A stretch of 64,000 nt of DNA from Cristatella mucedo (Eukaryota; Bryozoa; Phylactolaemata; Cristatellidae). Position numbers and translations under genes: made by a program. The stretch's first letter is position 1. Each line of letters begins with the position of its first letter. The stretch is taken from NCBI GenBank assembly GCA_009760855.2, contig WPIO01000047.1:2680001-2744000 (forward strand). The letters are read 5' to 3'. Positions 45,901 to 59,529 of the stretch are shown here, in pieces. The notes beneath the pieces were generated by a model. That model worked only from the letters and a program-made list of their open reading frames with translations. It made no database searches and had not been told where the DNA came from.

Positions 45901-48900
45901 TTGTATGTTCAATTTTATTTGATTACTTTAGCTGTCATCTTCAGCATTTCTATGCCTTATTTATGCCTAGCTATCAGACTAAATTGTAGTGTCGGAATAC
46001 GTTTTATAACGCTAGTTGTGGTCATTTGTGTAAGCAGACTTATGTAAAATGTACACAAATCTGATAAATGAAAGCCATGGCTAAATTGAAATGGCTGTGT
46101 TCATCAGCTCAAAGTCTCGAAAATACTCAATTTCTTAATACAATTTAAATTAAATCGTAAATTCATATAGAGCAAGGAAGTTGTTGTCAAATTCTATAGC
46201 CTGTCACTTCGCCTGGTCAGCATTAGCTAGAAGTGTAACGATCTTCTTAGCACTTCAAGCTTTGATAGAGTGCTTTACTTGCTTTGCTTTGTCCTTCAGC
46301 AACGTTTGATACTCTTGATGACCGTGTCCTACTTGCGCTCATCTCATCTCGCTTGGGCATCACTGGCACTGCATTGCAGTTATTTATTTTGTATCTCGGT
46401 AGGAGACTCTAGAGCATTAATGAACGTGTCAATCATCAAACAATTCACTAAAGTATTAGCAACCCCAGGGCTCTATTCTTGGTCCCCTTATTTTCAAAAT
46501 TTATACTCAACCTCTTGCTGAAGCAAGCGCTAAGCAAGATCTAAATTGTCATTTCTGTGCGAATGAAACGCTGCTGTACCTTTTTTTTGTATCCCTCTCA
46601 GTGTCCCCCACGTCAACCCTACCTAGCTGAATTGGTGCACCAGTTTCAGCCTCGTCGTACTCTCAGGTCCTGTAGGGACAATAAATTAGCAGTTCTATCC
46701 CTCCACTTAAAGACCATTGGCGACAGATGCTTTTTGCTCTGCAGGTCCTAGACTGCGGAAGAGCCACAATTCTTACGCAACGACAACTACGCTCCCGCTG
46801 CCGACAATGGCACGTCCTTTCCAGCGGTCCTGATCTGCTACTTCCATGATACTTATTACCTCAACTGCTCTCCCGACTCTGCTATGCTTCTTATTTTCTC
46901 TTAGCTGCGTGAGATGGAGTATTTTGGCTACTGAATGCGTACCGAAAGCCGCTCATGCTGTGAGTGGGGTATTCAAAATCCTTCGCGAAGCACCCATATA
47001 GTAGATGGGGCTGTGTGGAGTTTCAGGCTGAAATACAGATACAGAAACTTTCTCCCTTACTGCGGGGATTGCTAACATGCACGCTAGGATGAAATCAAAC
47101 GTTCCCAAATTAAATTACTATAAAATATATTAACAATTTATGGGCAAACCTAGTGTAAAGCAGATATTGCATCAGCTTTAAGGTTATGCCACTCTCTTGT
47201 TTTAGTCCTTTTATTCTTCATGTCCAGCCTACATAACAGGATCGCTCCCTAATCAGGCTAGATATAGACTGAGCCTCTGTACTGACTCAAGTCGCGTAGG
47301 TGTACTTTGAACTTTCTCAAATGTTTTGGAGACCGTATTTAGCTCGTATGCTCCCAAAGCCTGGCACTCACTTGCGGTTGACACCAAAACATCCCTGATT
47401 TGACGACGTTTAAACAGAAGCTATAAATTCACTTTCTTCTCAAAAACACGATGGTCTTTCAGAAGTTGTCCTTGGTGTGCTTATGGGGGCTGCCACTGTG
47501 CATGTTATAACTAACCATATTGAAATGCTTCCTGTAAAGCATATCTGAAGTGTTTACAAAGATATTCAGTTCTCTGAGAATGCTATGCAAATGCATTTTT
47601 GTTAATCGCATAATTAAAAATGCATTTTAATTTTAATTAAAACTTAAATGCAAAAAAAGATTGATGAACGCAGTCCTGTTTACAGTAAATGACACCCTTG
47701 GCTTTTATCCTTGCTAAACAGTGAAGATTAAGTTAAAAATATGTTATTCCATTCTGAAAAATCACTTCTGACCCAGAGTATTAGCCGAATATTACTGCAG
47801 TATCAAGTACATCAGCTTATAGCCGAGTCTTTTACATGCTACATGGTAAAACATTAGTCAACATCATTCACGTTGCCACTATAATGTAGCTGAAAAGTAA
47901 CCTGCGACAGAAAATGAAACTGCCTTGGCATCTTAATCTTGGTTTCAGCGAAAAATAAGGTGTCGCAAAAAACACGCGTAACTTACCAAAAGAAATTTTT
48001 TCTCCTGCGTCTGGGGGTATGCAGAAGGTTAGTAATGTCAATGCAGAAAGCATCATACATGGTGCTACAATGTTGACCATGTAGTATAACTTCCTTCTTC
48101 TTATGTGTAGTGTGAATGTTATGTCGTAGAAAGGATTATCAGGACAGCATTCATATAGCACCACGTTCCTCTGTGCTGAAGCCTCTGCAACAGCACCAGA
48201 ATGCATGACTGGAGTTATATCCTCCTGAAACCTAAATCACGAGGCCCCCTTTGTTAGCTTCCATTTATAGCTGCCATTACTTGTTCTTCTTTTGTTTTGT
48301 AAATATGTCTGTATCAGTTTAAGTACGTTATACGAAATGCCTGATGTTTAATCGCCTTAATCAAATTATCCGGTCAGCCAGCTGCCATTCTCTTTGGCTG
48401 ATCTTAGCGCGGCAAAACAACCAAGTAGATGCATTGCTCTATAATATTCGTCTATTTAAACAGTACATGAATTTTGTATCCTGCACACTACAGCTTTTTG
48501 ATCACTAGAAGGCTTCAGCATTACCATCAAAATCAGCCAAATATCCACAGTTCACGGTTTCTTTGATGAATCTTGCACAAAAACACGTTTGCTTTCTTTC
48601 TGCAAAAAATTCTAGCCCGCTTTCCACGTATCAGGTTTTACATCTCTTTTATGTAAAACTCGCATTCCGGCCTTTTTCAGAGCCTTTTTGTAGAGCAAGG
48701 GTCAAATGTGCGAAACAACATTTGCTATTACCAAAATTAAAGAAATCAAGCCATCTTATTTGCTGGTGAGGCACCTTTGCAAGGGGATCGTGGTCTCGGC
48801 AAACCTCTTTCGAATAGTTTTCCATTATTCTCTTCCAGCCGATAAACATTATTACCTATTACTAACTCACTGCTTGCCGGTCTACCGGCCAGTGGAATCA

Positions 48901-51900
48901 GGTGCTTGCAGTTGGTGCGAAACTCTGCAGCCAGGCTCGTCACTCTAGAGAGTCGCAGTTGCCACATCACAATACTTTTCGCCGACCTGCACTGACGTCA
49001 AATCAAGCAACTTATCGACTTCATAGTTCTGTCACTCACGTTTGGGTCACTTCATCATCTGGCTCCAGCGTACCTGTCGTAACTACTTCTCTAGCAGGCA
49101 AGTCAAAGTACTACCCGCTTTTCTGACACAAATCATTATATATTGATATAAATATATATGTATATATACATATATATGTATGTATATGTATATGTATATA
49201 CACACTTGTATGAGCCTCAAATATATTGGAGGCCGTGCCTTTAGTTAGTATGGTCTCAAAGCATGGAACCCCCACTCCCGACTGATGTCACGAAAAATCC
49301 TCTGACTTGACAACATTTAAAACGAATTTAGTAATGCATCCATTTCTCATAGCGTATGTTAGATCCCTGAGATTATTTTTTTGTGCTTAGGGGTGCTGAC
49401 ACTGCGCATGTTGCTACTAACCATATTTGCCGCTGCTAACGTTATTTGGATGTTGACAGTGTTCATGTCGGCTCTAATCAATTTTATGTTTGTTGAAATG
49501 TCAATGTTACCAGCAACCATCTGATTTGGCTTCAGTTACAAAAAATTTAAAGGGGCTATAAAAAGATTAATCCCTCCGAGGGCAATTTCAAAATGTATTA
49601 TTATTATAATTTTGAAGTTAATAATACCACTTGCCTTTTAACAATTGTGTAAATTTGGGATGCAAATTCACCGGAAAGTAAGCCATACAAGCCGTAAAAT
49701 CGTACGAAGACATATGTAAAAATATATAATTTTACTTCAAACACTTTTGCAAAGATAAAGGAGAATGACTTCGTCTTAGATGCTGGTTGCCTATCAACAC
49801 CGATTTTCTGTGGTCAAGATAAAACTAGGTTGACCCCCACTTTTAAAGTCTTCCACTAGCCAAGTCAGTTGATGACCTAGGCAAACAAAATACGCCAAGT
49901 CTTGGCTTGAAAAACCCAAGAGCGATCGTTCGATGAAGCAGTACCACGAGCCTGAAGGTGGGTCTAAGCTTGTTTGAACTTGGCGCACCACATTCCGCTC
50001 GTACATACCTGTACAAAGATGAGCTTTACCCAATTTACTTAAGCACCGCGATTAGTGAAGAGCACAATACTATGAGTTCTAGCAGCAACCACTTAAGTTT
50101 ACTAATATAACATTTTTACAGAACACTGTATGCTTACCTGGAGATGAGCTCAGCAGCCCAGAGTCGACGAGATCTGCAGAGTAATCGTGCACTTTTTAAA
50201 GTCAGTTACGATGGCCGAACATTCAAGTTACAGGTGCACGAACCATTTGCTTCATCCTACTACGATTTAGTAGGTTTGGTATTTGGACGAAACTTTTTTA
50301 TCGGACACCCAAGTCCCAGACTTATAAGAGCCCGAAGGTGGAGCTCACTATCCTAGATGACACCGAGATTTTCAGCTGAATCTTAATGCTGTGGCACCGT
50401 CTCAGAATTCTTTATTTCAGGAAGGTAATTACTGCTAAAACTTTAGCATATTTTAAGCATTTTGTTCGGGACCAGGAAACGGCAGAGTAACTGCACCAAA
50501 ATGTGTTCTAGTTAGATGTTGATACCAGAGTGTTCCATCAACAAGATGGGAAGTATTTGCTGTTTCCAGTAACGTCGAGGCCCGGCTTTTCCTAAATTGA
50601 CGGCAGAAATTTGAATTCGGAAAAATCTGTTTGGTGCTAAAAGTACCAGTACTTTGAATAAAAAACTGTCATTGCTTTTTAACGAGCAGATGATTGATAT
50701 AATACTAGTCGGCAGCGAGCAGACATTGTTTAATTTAGAAGAAAAGATAGCAACACTTGAAATACAAAATGAGGAGTGTATTATTTCTTTTGCTGCAATA
50801 CGATGAAAGTTCCGGCAAAGTTTCTAAATTATTGAACCGCTAGAAGTTACTTTCAGAATTTGATTACTAGTACTTTTCAATTAATTAGAATCGATTGCCC
50901 GTTGGCGATGATCACAAGCAAGTGTACATAATGTATAGCAATGAATAATGTCTCGGCCCTTATAAATATCCAGTGAGCTGTAAGTATACTATACACGCTG
51001 TATATTAGTATAGTGGCCATTAAAGTGATGGACTTTGCCTCTGCATTAACCTAGATGTAAATAAATAAAAAATAAATCCTAGCTGATAAAACAGCCTCTT
51101 TTTGCATAGCGGCAGAAGAGCCTTTACGGCTATCACCACCGCTTGCAGCGACGATAAAGAATCACCCACCGCAGGAATCGAACCCACGACCTCGGGACCG
51201 AGGTCGTGAAAGCAACCGCCGTACCTAGTCTGCCATCAAGGCTCACCAATGTATTTTATCCTATTGATTCCCGTACCTCAATAAAATCAGCACCAGTCTC
51301 ATATCTCTTACTACCGTGCGCTGCCTCAACTTCTAATTTCAATAAGGCCAAGAGTGACCTTATCCTGAGATTCATCTGCTAGTCAAAGAGAACTGCTAGT
51401 CATGTGAACCCAATTTTCACAGTCTTACTTTTACGACACGTAGATCTGCTGCTACTATGCCTAATTAACATAATAAATATTTCCTTAGCATAAGGTCATA
51501 TCCCTACACCTTTTAAAAAGGCTGTCGTTAGGCTACTTATTAAAAAGGCAGCACTAGATCAAGAGTACTTGAGCTGCTTCCGTCCAGTCTCCTTTCTACC
51601 ATTCCAATCAAAGGTACTGGAACGAGTTGCGTTAGAATTTGATGTAAAGATTATTATCTTGACGCAGTTAATGACAAACATTTGGAAGAAATTCCTAAAA
51701 ATAATGCACTTAAGTCTTATTGTAACGTAAAATACAAGCCTACGTCAGCCACTGGTTCAGCAGCTGGCTTGTCTCGCTGACTCAACGCCATAGAGAGGAT
51801 TAATAAATGTAAATCCAGGCCCGCTTGCAATTGTCTGCTTTTTGAATCAAACACATTCATTCGCTTAACCTTGGAGCTACACGACTAAACAATCTGTAGC

Positions 51901-54900
51901 AATAACCTACGGAATCGCGTAACTGTGTTCGAGATTAAGTTTTTTCCAATGCCTCCTTACAACAAAACCGCTGCATTTTATTAAAGGCGGGTCGTCGGAG
52001 GCTTAATTAGGCGTTTAACTATTGAGGCTACATTAAAAATTCTCACTGGCGTTCGAGATGGGCCTCTCAAATAGTCGTTGCACTGCAATTTTTTGCAGAT
52101 GAGGTCTAAATGGAAACTGTATACATTAGTATCAAGTTAATAATATTGGCCGACCTCGTATCAGTGAAAGCCTGAAATCTAACTGCAAGCACAAGCTTTT
52201 CTTCATCTGCTTATGTTCGGAAACTCTTGCAATGTATCTGGCGTAAGAATGTTTAGTGTGCACTGGGTACTCGCGCTATTTGTAATGCTAAACTTACCAA
52301 TCAAATCCCATTCGCCATTTTCTGAAAAACCATCGGTGCTAGCCGAGTTCTGACCATCCGGAAGTCGCAGGTCAATTTTCGTACCGTCGTAAGACCACGA
52401 TCCAAACTTCATTGTGCACTTCTGATCGTCAAATGGAAACCAGCGTATCTCAATTGTACACGAGCTGGTAAACAAGCCTGGCGGAATCTGCTCCATTTGC
52501 CCGGTATGCTGCACCACCACGTTGGAAGGATAGCTGCCGTCAAAGCTGGAGCTGGCACTGAAAATTAGGCCCAGTCAATTGAGGGCTGCTACCACCGGTC
52601 AATCAAGATTCTTCTATCGATTTATTGCCACGAGCTCTGCAAACGCAAGTAATCTTTAGAAAAAAGTGAAATGACTAACAGAGGCTGTTGAGGTCCCAAA
52701 ACAGTGATGGAGTCGTTTAGCTGTGCCTCTAATTAAGATCAAATCCCTTGGCGACAATGCTTTCAGTTATTATGCTCCAAAAGCCTGGAAAACACTGCAC
52801 ATTTAAGATTTGACAGCCCTTGACTATGCGAAACTTTAAAAAGAAGAAACTTCCATCATTTCCTCACAGAATTTCCTCAGTGTGCGAATTATTTTTGTAT
52901 TGAATATGCTCTATTACTGAGCATTTTACTACTAACCGACTTTCACGCTTCCTTTACTATTTACATTTAAATTGCCCAATAGCTTATTTATTTTCTGTTT
53001 GAAACTGTGCAAATATTTTATTGTTATTAGTGTTATCAATTCTACCATCATAACCCCAGAATAAAATTGTCGAAGATTGCTTGCAGTAGCTTCTGTCAAC
53101 TCGCTGGTAAAAGAACCTCTGCCTGCTGAATTTTAATTGAGACTGAACCTCCTCAGACTTGAAGACTTCTCGCACATTATGAGAAACATCCCAATATAGC
53201 AGGGCAATAATATATGAGTTATCACTCAGAAACAGATGCATCCTCATAAGCTATAGTAACTTCCGAATCTCAAAAATAAAGTTTTCTGCCTGCAAAAATA
53301 TGCGAACCTTGGATCAGTAAATTGTGGTCGATCAGCTATCGATTTCTGAACCCTTATTAACGTCTTGATTGCTCAGAAGACTTGCGCATTGTTTCGCTAT
53401 GCATTGTTTCACGGTAGTAGATTTTCGCTGTTTCTCCATTATGAACTCATTTGGAAGACGCAAAGCAGCGCGTTTACATGCAGAGCAAACTGGTGACACT
53501 GCTAGCTGGCATCATTTCAGCACGGTTGACTAATATCATTAATGGATGTTTACCCTCCCATCCGTTAGCTCTACAAAAAGTGTAACCACACGGGATATTC
53601 AATAGGCTATGGCCACACCTCTGTTCTACCACACTGCTCGAGTAGCGTCAGAAAGGGCGTCTTTCGTAAAGTGTCTAATTCAAAGTGTCACCGCGGCAGT
53701 AGGCCATAGCTCTTCATCGACTTTGTAATGAACTCATACGCCTTTCTCAAGTGTTGGTGTAATTGCTCTGCTTTCATGGGCCCTTGATGAGAAAAATAAT
53801 CGAAATCTTTAAATAGCTCCCACCATAGAATCGTTTATCGGAACCCATTTGCACTCTCATGATTGCAAGCCTCAAACCGCTGACGCTAGAAATTTCGTGC
53901 TTACTGGCTCAGAGTTTCTACCAAGCCTCTGTGGAGAAGTGATTAAGAAATAAAAAGCCTTTGTCGGTGGCTCAAGTTAAATGCAATCTTCAAGTATCAG
54001 AAAGCTGCCCATAACCTCTAAGAACTCAGCCTCCCAACCATTGCGTTCATTCCGAGCTGGTTTGGCCCTGCGGTTAAGGTGCTCTACCCGACCAAGGTCT
54101 GGCTGAGGTCGTGGGCTGGAGCCCCAAGGGATATGTGAAGTGCCTGAATATAGATTAAGTTCTCTCAGGGTGCAATACAAATGAATTGTCTTTTTTATGG
54201 AAATCATGAGGGTTTTAGCGCAGTAGCAAGCTGCCTGATGTCCGAAATAAATCGATTGGTCGTCTACGAGTGCCTGTCAGAGCAAAAGCGAGACATCAAT
54301 CTTAAGGGCTTCCAAAGGAAGCCGCCACCAGGTAACAGATTAGCTAAAATTACCCTTACAGCGAACATGGTCACTGAAATCTGTACTGATTTCCTTTCTT
54401 CTGCAAATTTCATAGAGTCATACGGCCTCTACATGAAAGTAGCTGGACCCGCAGTGAAGACCCGCTGTGAAGCATGCTAAGTGGATGAAGACAACAACGC
54501 GAACTGGACAACTTGGCTTATTTGACAAAACAGTAGTTGAGACACTTGATATCGCTACACTGGAGAACGGGCCACTTCATGTAAACGTGATGAAAGGCGC
54601 TAAGAGCTTGACCATTGGAATTTCACGTGAGTTTGAGAGTGAGTTTTTCTAAGCTTTTCCAAACTATGAATGGCCTAACCTTTGAGTCGACGTTGAGGGA
54701 TATTGTTTTGGTCTTAGGGGCGTCATAAAACTTATAATTATTAAATATTGGTCACAGTTGGGAGTAAATAAACGGCACAGATAGCCTAACTCGCGGGGAG
54801 TGTTCGTGCTTATCTGTGCGTAATTCGCTTGAAGTTACTATTAACAGTTTCGACAGCCCGGCGGCCCTCGGGGTCTCTCTGCGCTTTAGCACGCCGGCCG

Positions 54901-57900
54901 AACCATGGCACTTGTTTCTTTTTGTATGCATGTCTAAATATGATACTGGAAGTCTTTCGTTAAGAATAATTTATTTATTCCCGTGCAAGAAGTTTCAAAA
55001 CTCCTGTATAGGTATTTAGTTCTCTTAAGGTGATATACAAGCGATCTATGATCATTGTTATAATTAATATATGGAATTTGATTCTCAACCTAATATTGCC
55101 GCTTGGCCCTTCGCCATCTCAACCCAGATCTACGTCAATTAATACGTACAGGAAGGAGAGGTTCTTGCAAAATATTGACCAGTTTTCTTTTTTCTTTTTT
55201 GTCAAAGATTCTTAAAAAGTTGTTTCCAAGCAGCTAGTATCTCAAATTGAAAAGAATGAAATTTCAGAAAGAATTTCAATCTGGGATCAAGCGGCAGCAC
55301 TCCACTGAACTCTCACTCTCCTCCGTGTAGTTAATGAAATCCTGTGAGGCAACGATGACGGCAATTTCACTGCCCTTGCACTGCTAAACCTATCAGCAGC
55401 CTTCGAAAATATTGATCACGAGATCCTACAGGAAGCCGCTTAGGCTTTGAGTGCGCTATACGAGACTCTCTTGCCTAAAACCAACATAAGATCATTGTGG
55501 CTTGGCGGAGTGACAGACTAAGATACATACACACCTATTTGCAAGGCTGCCCTTGCTTACATCATCCCGAAGCTCACTTGCCACTCTAAAACGACTGCTC
55601 GTTCTCTGAGCCCCTAAATGTAATGTAATGTAATGTATCTCCGTCAGTAACTCCACAAAGTCATAAAGACCATGTGGGCGTTACGCAGGAGAGTTTTGTA
55701 TAGCGCACTCACAGCCTAAGCGGCTTTCGGTACGCATTCGGTAGCCAACAGACTTCGTCTCACGCAACAAAGAGAAAGTGGGAAGCATAGCTGAGTCAGG
55801 AGAGCAGTTGAGGTAGTGAGTAGCATAGAAGTAGCAGTTCAGGACCGCTGAAAAAGATGTGCCATAGTCGGCAGTTGGAGAGTAGATGTCGTTGCGTATG
55901 ATCCTTTAACTGATTCGCTGAGATTTGCTTTCGCCACTGAAGACTTTATATAAACAAGCAGTGTCATGACCTCTCCCCTTATCTCTGAATCCTTTAAAAG
56001 GCCTATTCGGCTCAGACAGTCATCATAAGATTTTATTAAATCGACTAGCTTTTCCCAGTCTCCCTTCAGACATTTCTATCGAAGACAATGCACCGAGTAG
56101 TTGCAGACCATTTAAACTTGTATAGCATCAAACCTGCCAAGTAAGTTCGTATTCGCGGTTTGATCAATCACTTCAAATATTCAGCTCCACTACGAGTGTA
56201 TTACAACTTTCAGATAAATTTTTCATCCAGCAGAGTCTCTCAGCTAATTCCGGTGGATCTAAGGGCTGCGTTTAACACCGTTATCACTTGGTTGTATGCC
56301 CCTAAAGTAAAGTATCATGTATAAGTCAATTTCTAACGGCTACTGACTTAACAAAGATTTAGATTTTTTGCAATATAATAGCTGATATCATGTTATAGTG
56401 TAAGATTCCATTGCTTAGATATATACGGCCAGCGACAATCCAAAGCAGTCACAAAGCGCAAGCTAGGCTTTCGTTTCTATGCCGATGACATGAATTTGCA
56501 TATTTGCTTTGAATACTTCTGGTTGCAAGCACAGTACACACTTAAATACAGTGCAGCTTATAATATCGCATTCACACTTATATAACTCCAAATATTTTTT
56601 TCTCCAATTAAATAAAAAATTACCTAATATATTTTGTAAAACCAACAGTCATTGAATTACAAGAAAATAAATGGTCAACATTGCTGAGCTTGCACCACAC
56701 CTGCATCTGGAGGGAATGTACGGGTGGTGTCCTCTTCCAATATGGCCTTTCGCCGTTGGTCCACATGAGCTCCATAGCCAAGTTTTCCAAGGTTCAGCTA
56801 GCTAATATCCTAATAGCTTGGCCTTTCTGAGATGGGAATACCATAGCCAAGCTGGTTCGTTTATTTGCGGCATGTCTGTGGACCGCATCACTCACTCCTT
56901 GCGGGCGTTCCTACCGGTGCGATAACCTTGTTAAAAATGGCCCACATTTCGCCAGCTTTGCTTATCTGTCTTGAAGGGCGCAACTTTTACTAAATACACT
57001 GCCGTTTCTCACAGAACTGCGCTGGTTTCCCATAGAGCCGCAGAGCTTTGACTCCTCCACGGTCCTGTAGTTCACTCTTAGATGCCTTCATAAGTGAATG
57101 CCCATCTTTTTCAGCACATGCATAGTGGCTAGAAAAAAGCTCAGTTTTCTCCTGTGCAAACAAAGATTGTTTACTATTAATATTCTATCTGGGCATCTGC
57201 TTGTTAACAAATAAACCGGCCTTCAAATTAAGCAGATGTGCTCGCGCCTATAATGAATAGTCGTAGATTAGCAATCAAATTTGAACGCATCTTCACGCTC
57301 TCACATCGTGAGGTAAGAACTATGATTATTGACTTTCGGTTTTCCTATCATAATGCCATTTGAGCTGTTTCTGCCATTCATTAGTCTGGCTTCCAGATAT
57401 TACTTCCATCATTTGGCCATAATTATTATGAAACCATAAGGTTTAGCAGCACCTACTGACGATGTCGCTATTGAATAAATGTTTAACATATTCGAACTAA
57501 GATAAATTTGAAGTATAGGGATATAAATTTCTCAAACACAATTAATGAAGTGAAGCTTCTGATTTATAGAAAATTATATCCAGGATCTTCTACAGCGGAA
57601 TCTTGCAATAGAACAAGTGATGGTCTCTTGGACGGAACGTAAATCAGCGTTCTTGAAGCATTACAAGCCCTTTATTTGAAAATGGAAACAAATGTAGTCG
57701 TTGCCATTTGAGCATCAATCTCCTAGATTATTTTTTACTACTAATGAATTAGTATTTTTTCGCATGTTGCAGATCTATTTTTTATAAAGAAAAACAAGCA
57801 ATGGATTTTTCTAATCATAGTCATGACCTCACAATGTTTGTTGACGACGAATCCTATATTCACTTTCAGAATTCTTATAAAACATCTACTGTCATACTGC

Positions 57901-59463
57901 CGACTGTCTCGTATTATTTTTAGTCGTTCAGAGCTGCTACTTTCTTTGAATGCTCTCCTGACACAGCTATGCTTTTCAAATTATCTTTGTGTAGTGTGAT
58001 GAAGTCTGTTGACTAGTTTATGCTTACCACAAGTGGTCTAGGCTTTGAACGAGCTATGGAAAATCTCCAACTAACAGTAACTTAGAACTTGTGGTCATTC
58101 GGAACTGCAGATCTAGATAATTTTAGTTACATATTTTTAATTCTAAGTTATCGATATAATTTGGTATTGTTTACCAAATTTCAGAATCTTTTAAGCGGTC
58201 AATTCATGCAAAGACACAGGGACGACAATTTCTCGTTGCGTATCTCAAATTTGTTCGGTTGGTGGTAACTTTGACTGAGCCAATAATTAGCGCTTCGTGG
58301 TTATGAGCTACTTTCTACGATATAATTATTTCGTAATTATGTGTTTTTGTATCTTTGCGTATAAATTTACTTTTAGATGAGCCAAAATGGCCACCTGTAA
58401 TTCATATCGAAACCTAGCTTTTGCAAAAGTGTCATTGGAAAGCTGAAACCGAAGTGAGAGCAGCAAGTACCCATGTTCAAGTACAGTCATGTGAACCTAA
58501 CGTAAAATTATGAACACAAAAAATGTAAAACATTTTATCAAAGCTTGTAAAAAAAATAACTTGCCTGTTATACATAAGAATGTCTGGCTTCCACAATTTT
58601 GCAACGGGGAGCCTGATGTCTGTTATATTGCCGTAATCCGGTGGGTTCCACCTGAACTTGTAGTCAGTCCATTTCTAAATATAAGATAAAAAGGCAATTG
58701 AAGAACTATCTTTCTTATTCTCAGCATAAAATCTTTTACCCTGGTCCCATGCAAAAATAATAATAATACATTTTATAAAACGCCCTCAGAGAACTTAATC
58801 TTTCTCTATGCGCTTTACAATTTCTGCAGTAAACACGATCTAATGGTTAGTGCTAGCATGCTTAATAAACAACATGAATTACAGGGTTACGAGTGACATG
58901 CACAGGGTCAGCATGCAAGTGCGGTTAGAGAATTCATCTTCATTTGCTGCTAACCGCAATATTTGCACCTGAGTTACACCAGGCTGATACTGAACCTGCC
59001 GCGCAAGAGCAAGGTCATCCAACTTTGCAGCTAAGTAGAAAACTGTGATAATCGATAGCAGCAAAACATGCGATTCGTTGCAATTATTCGCCGAAAAAAT
59101 CTGAACTCACGATACTTTGCCACAGATTGGTTATAATCACTTGGTTCTTTTCATCCTAAAATATAATGCAGCTTTGTTAGTAACGATTATTTTAATCGTG
59201 TATGGCTACGCACAAGCATGTAAGCTGGAATAAGCACCTATGGGGCCTGAGTTTCACCGAAACTAAAATAATTCACAGCCTGCATGCACAAGTGAAATAG
59301 AAAGTTTCTTAGTTTCTATTTCTTATTTTTTCAGATCTTAAAAACTATAGGAATTGTTTTCTTAATATTCCTTAACTTACTACCCTGTTGGTGAGGAATG
59401 TGAGCCAACGTCAAAAATGCTGCAAAAAAGAGAGAAAGGAGCAGACACGTGCCCATATGTGAG

Positions 59464-59529
<66 letters not shown>

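Noticed and set aside
54181-54652. Plus-strand gene after the SINE
   Set aside because: Two short frames with no domain, the first starting inside the SINE tail; mentioned only as unassigned.
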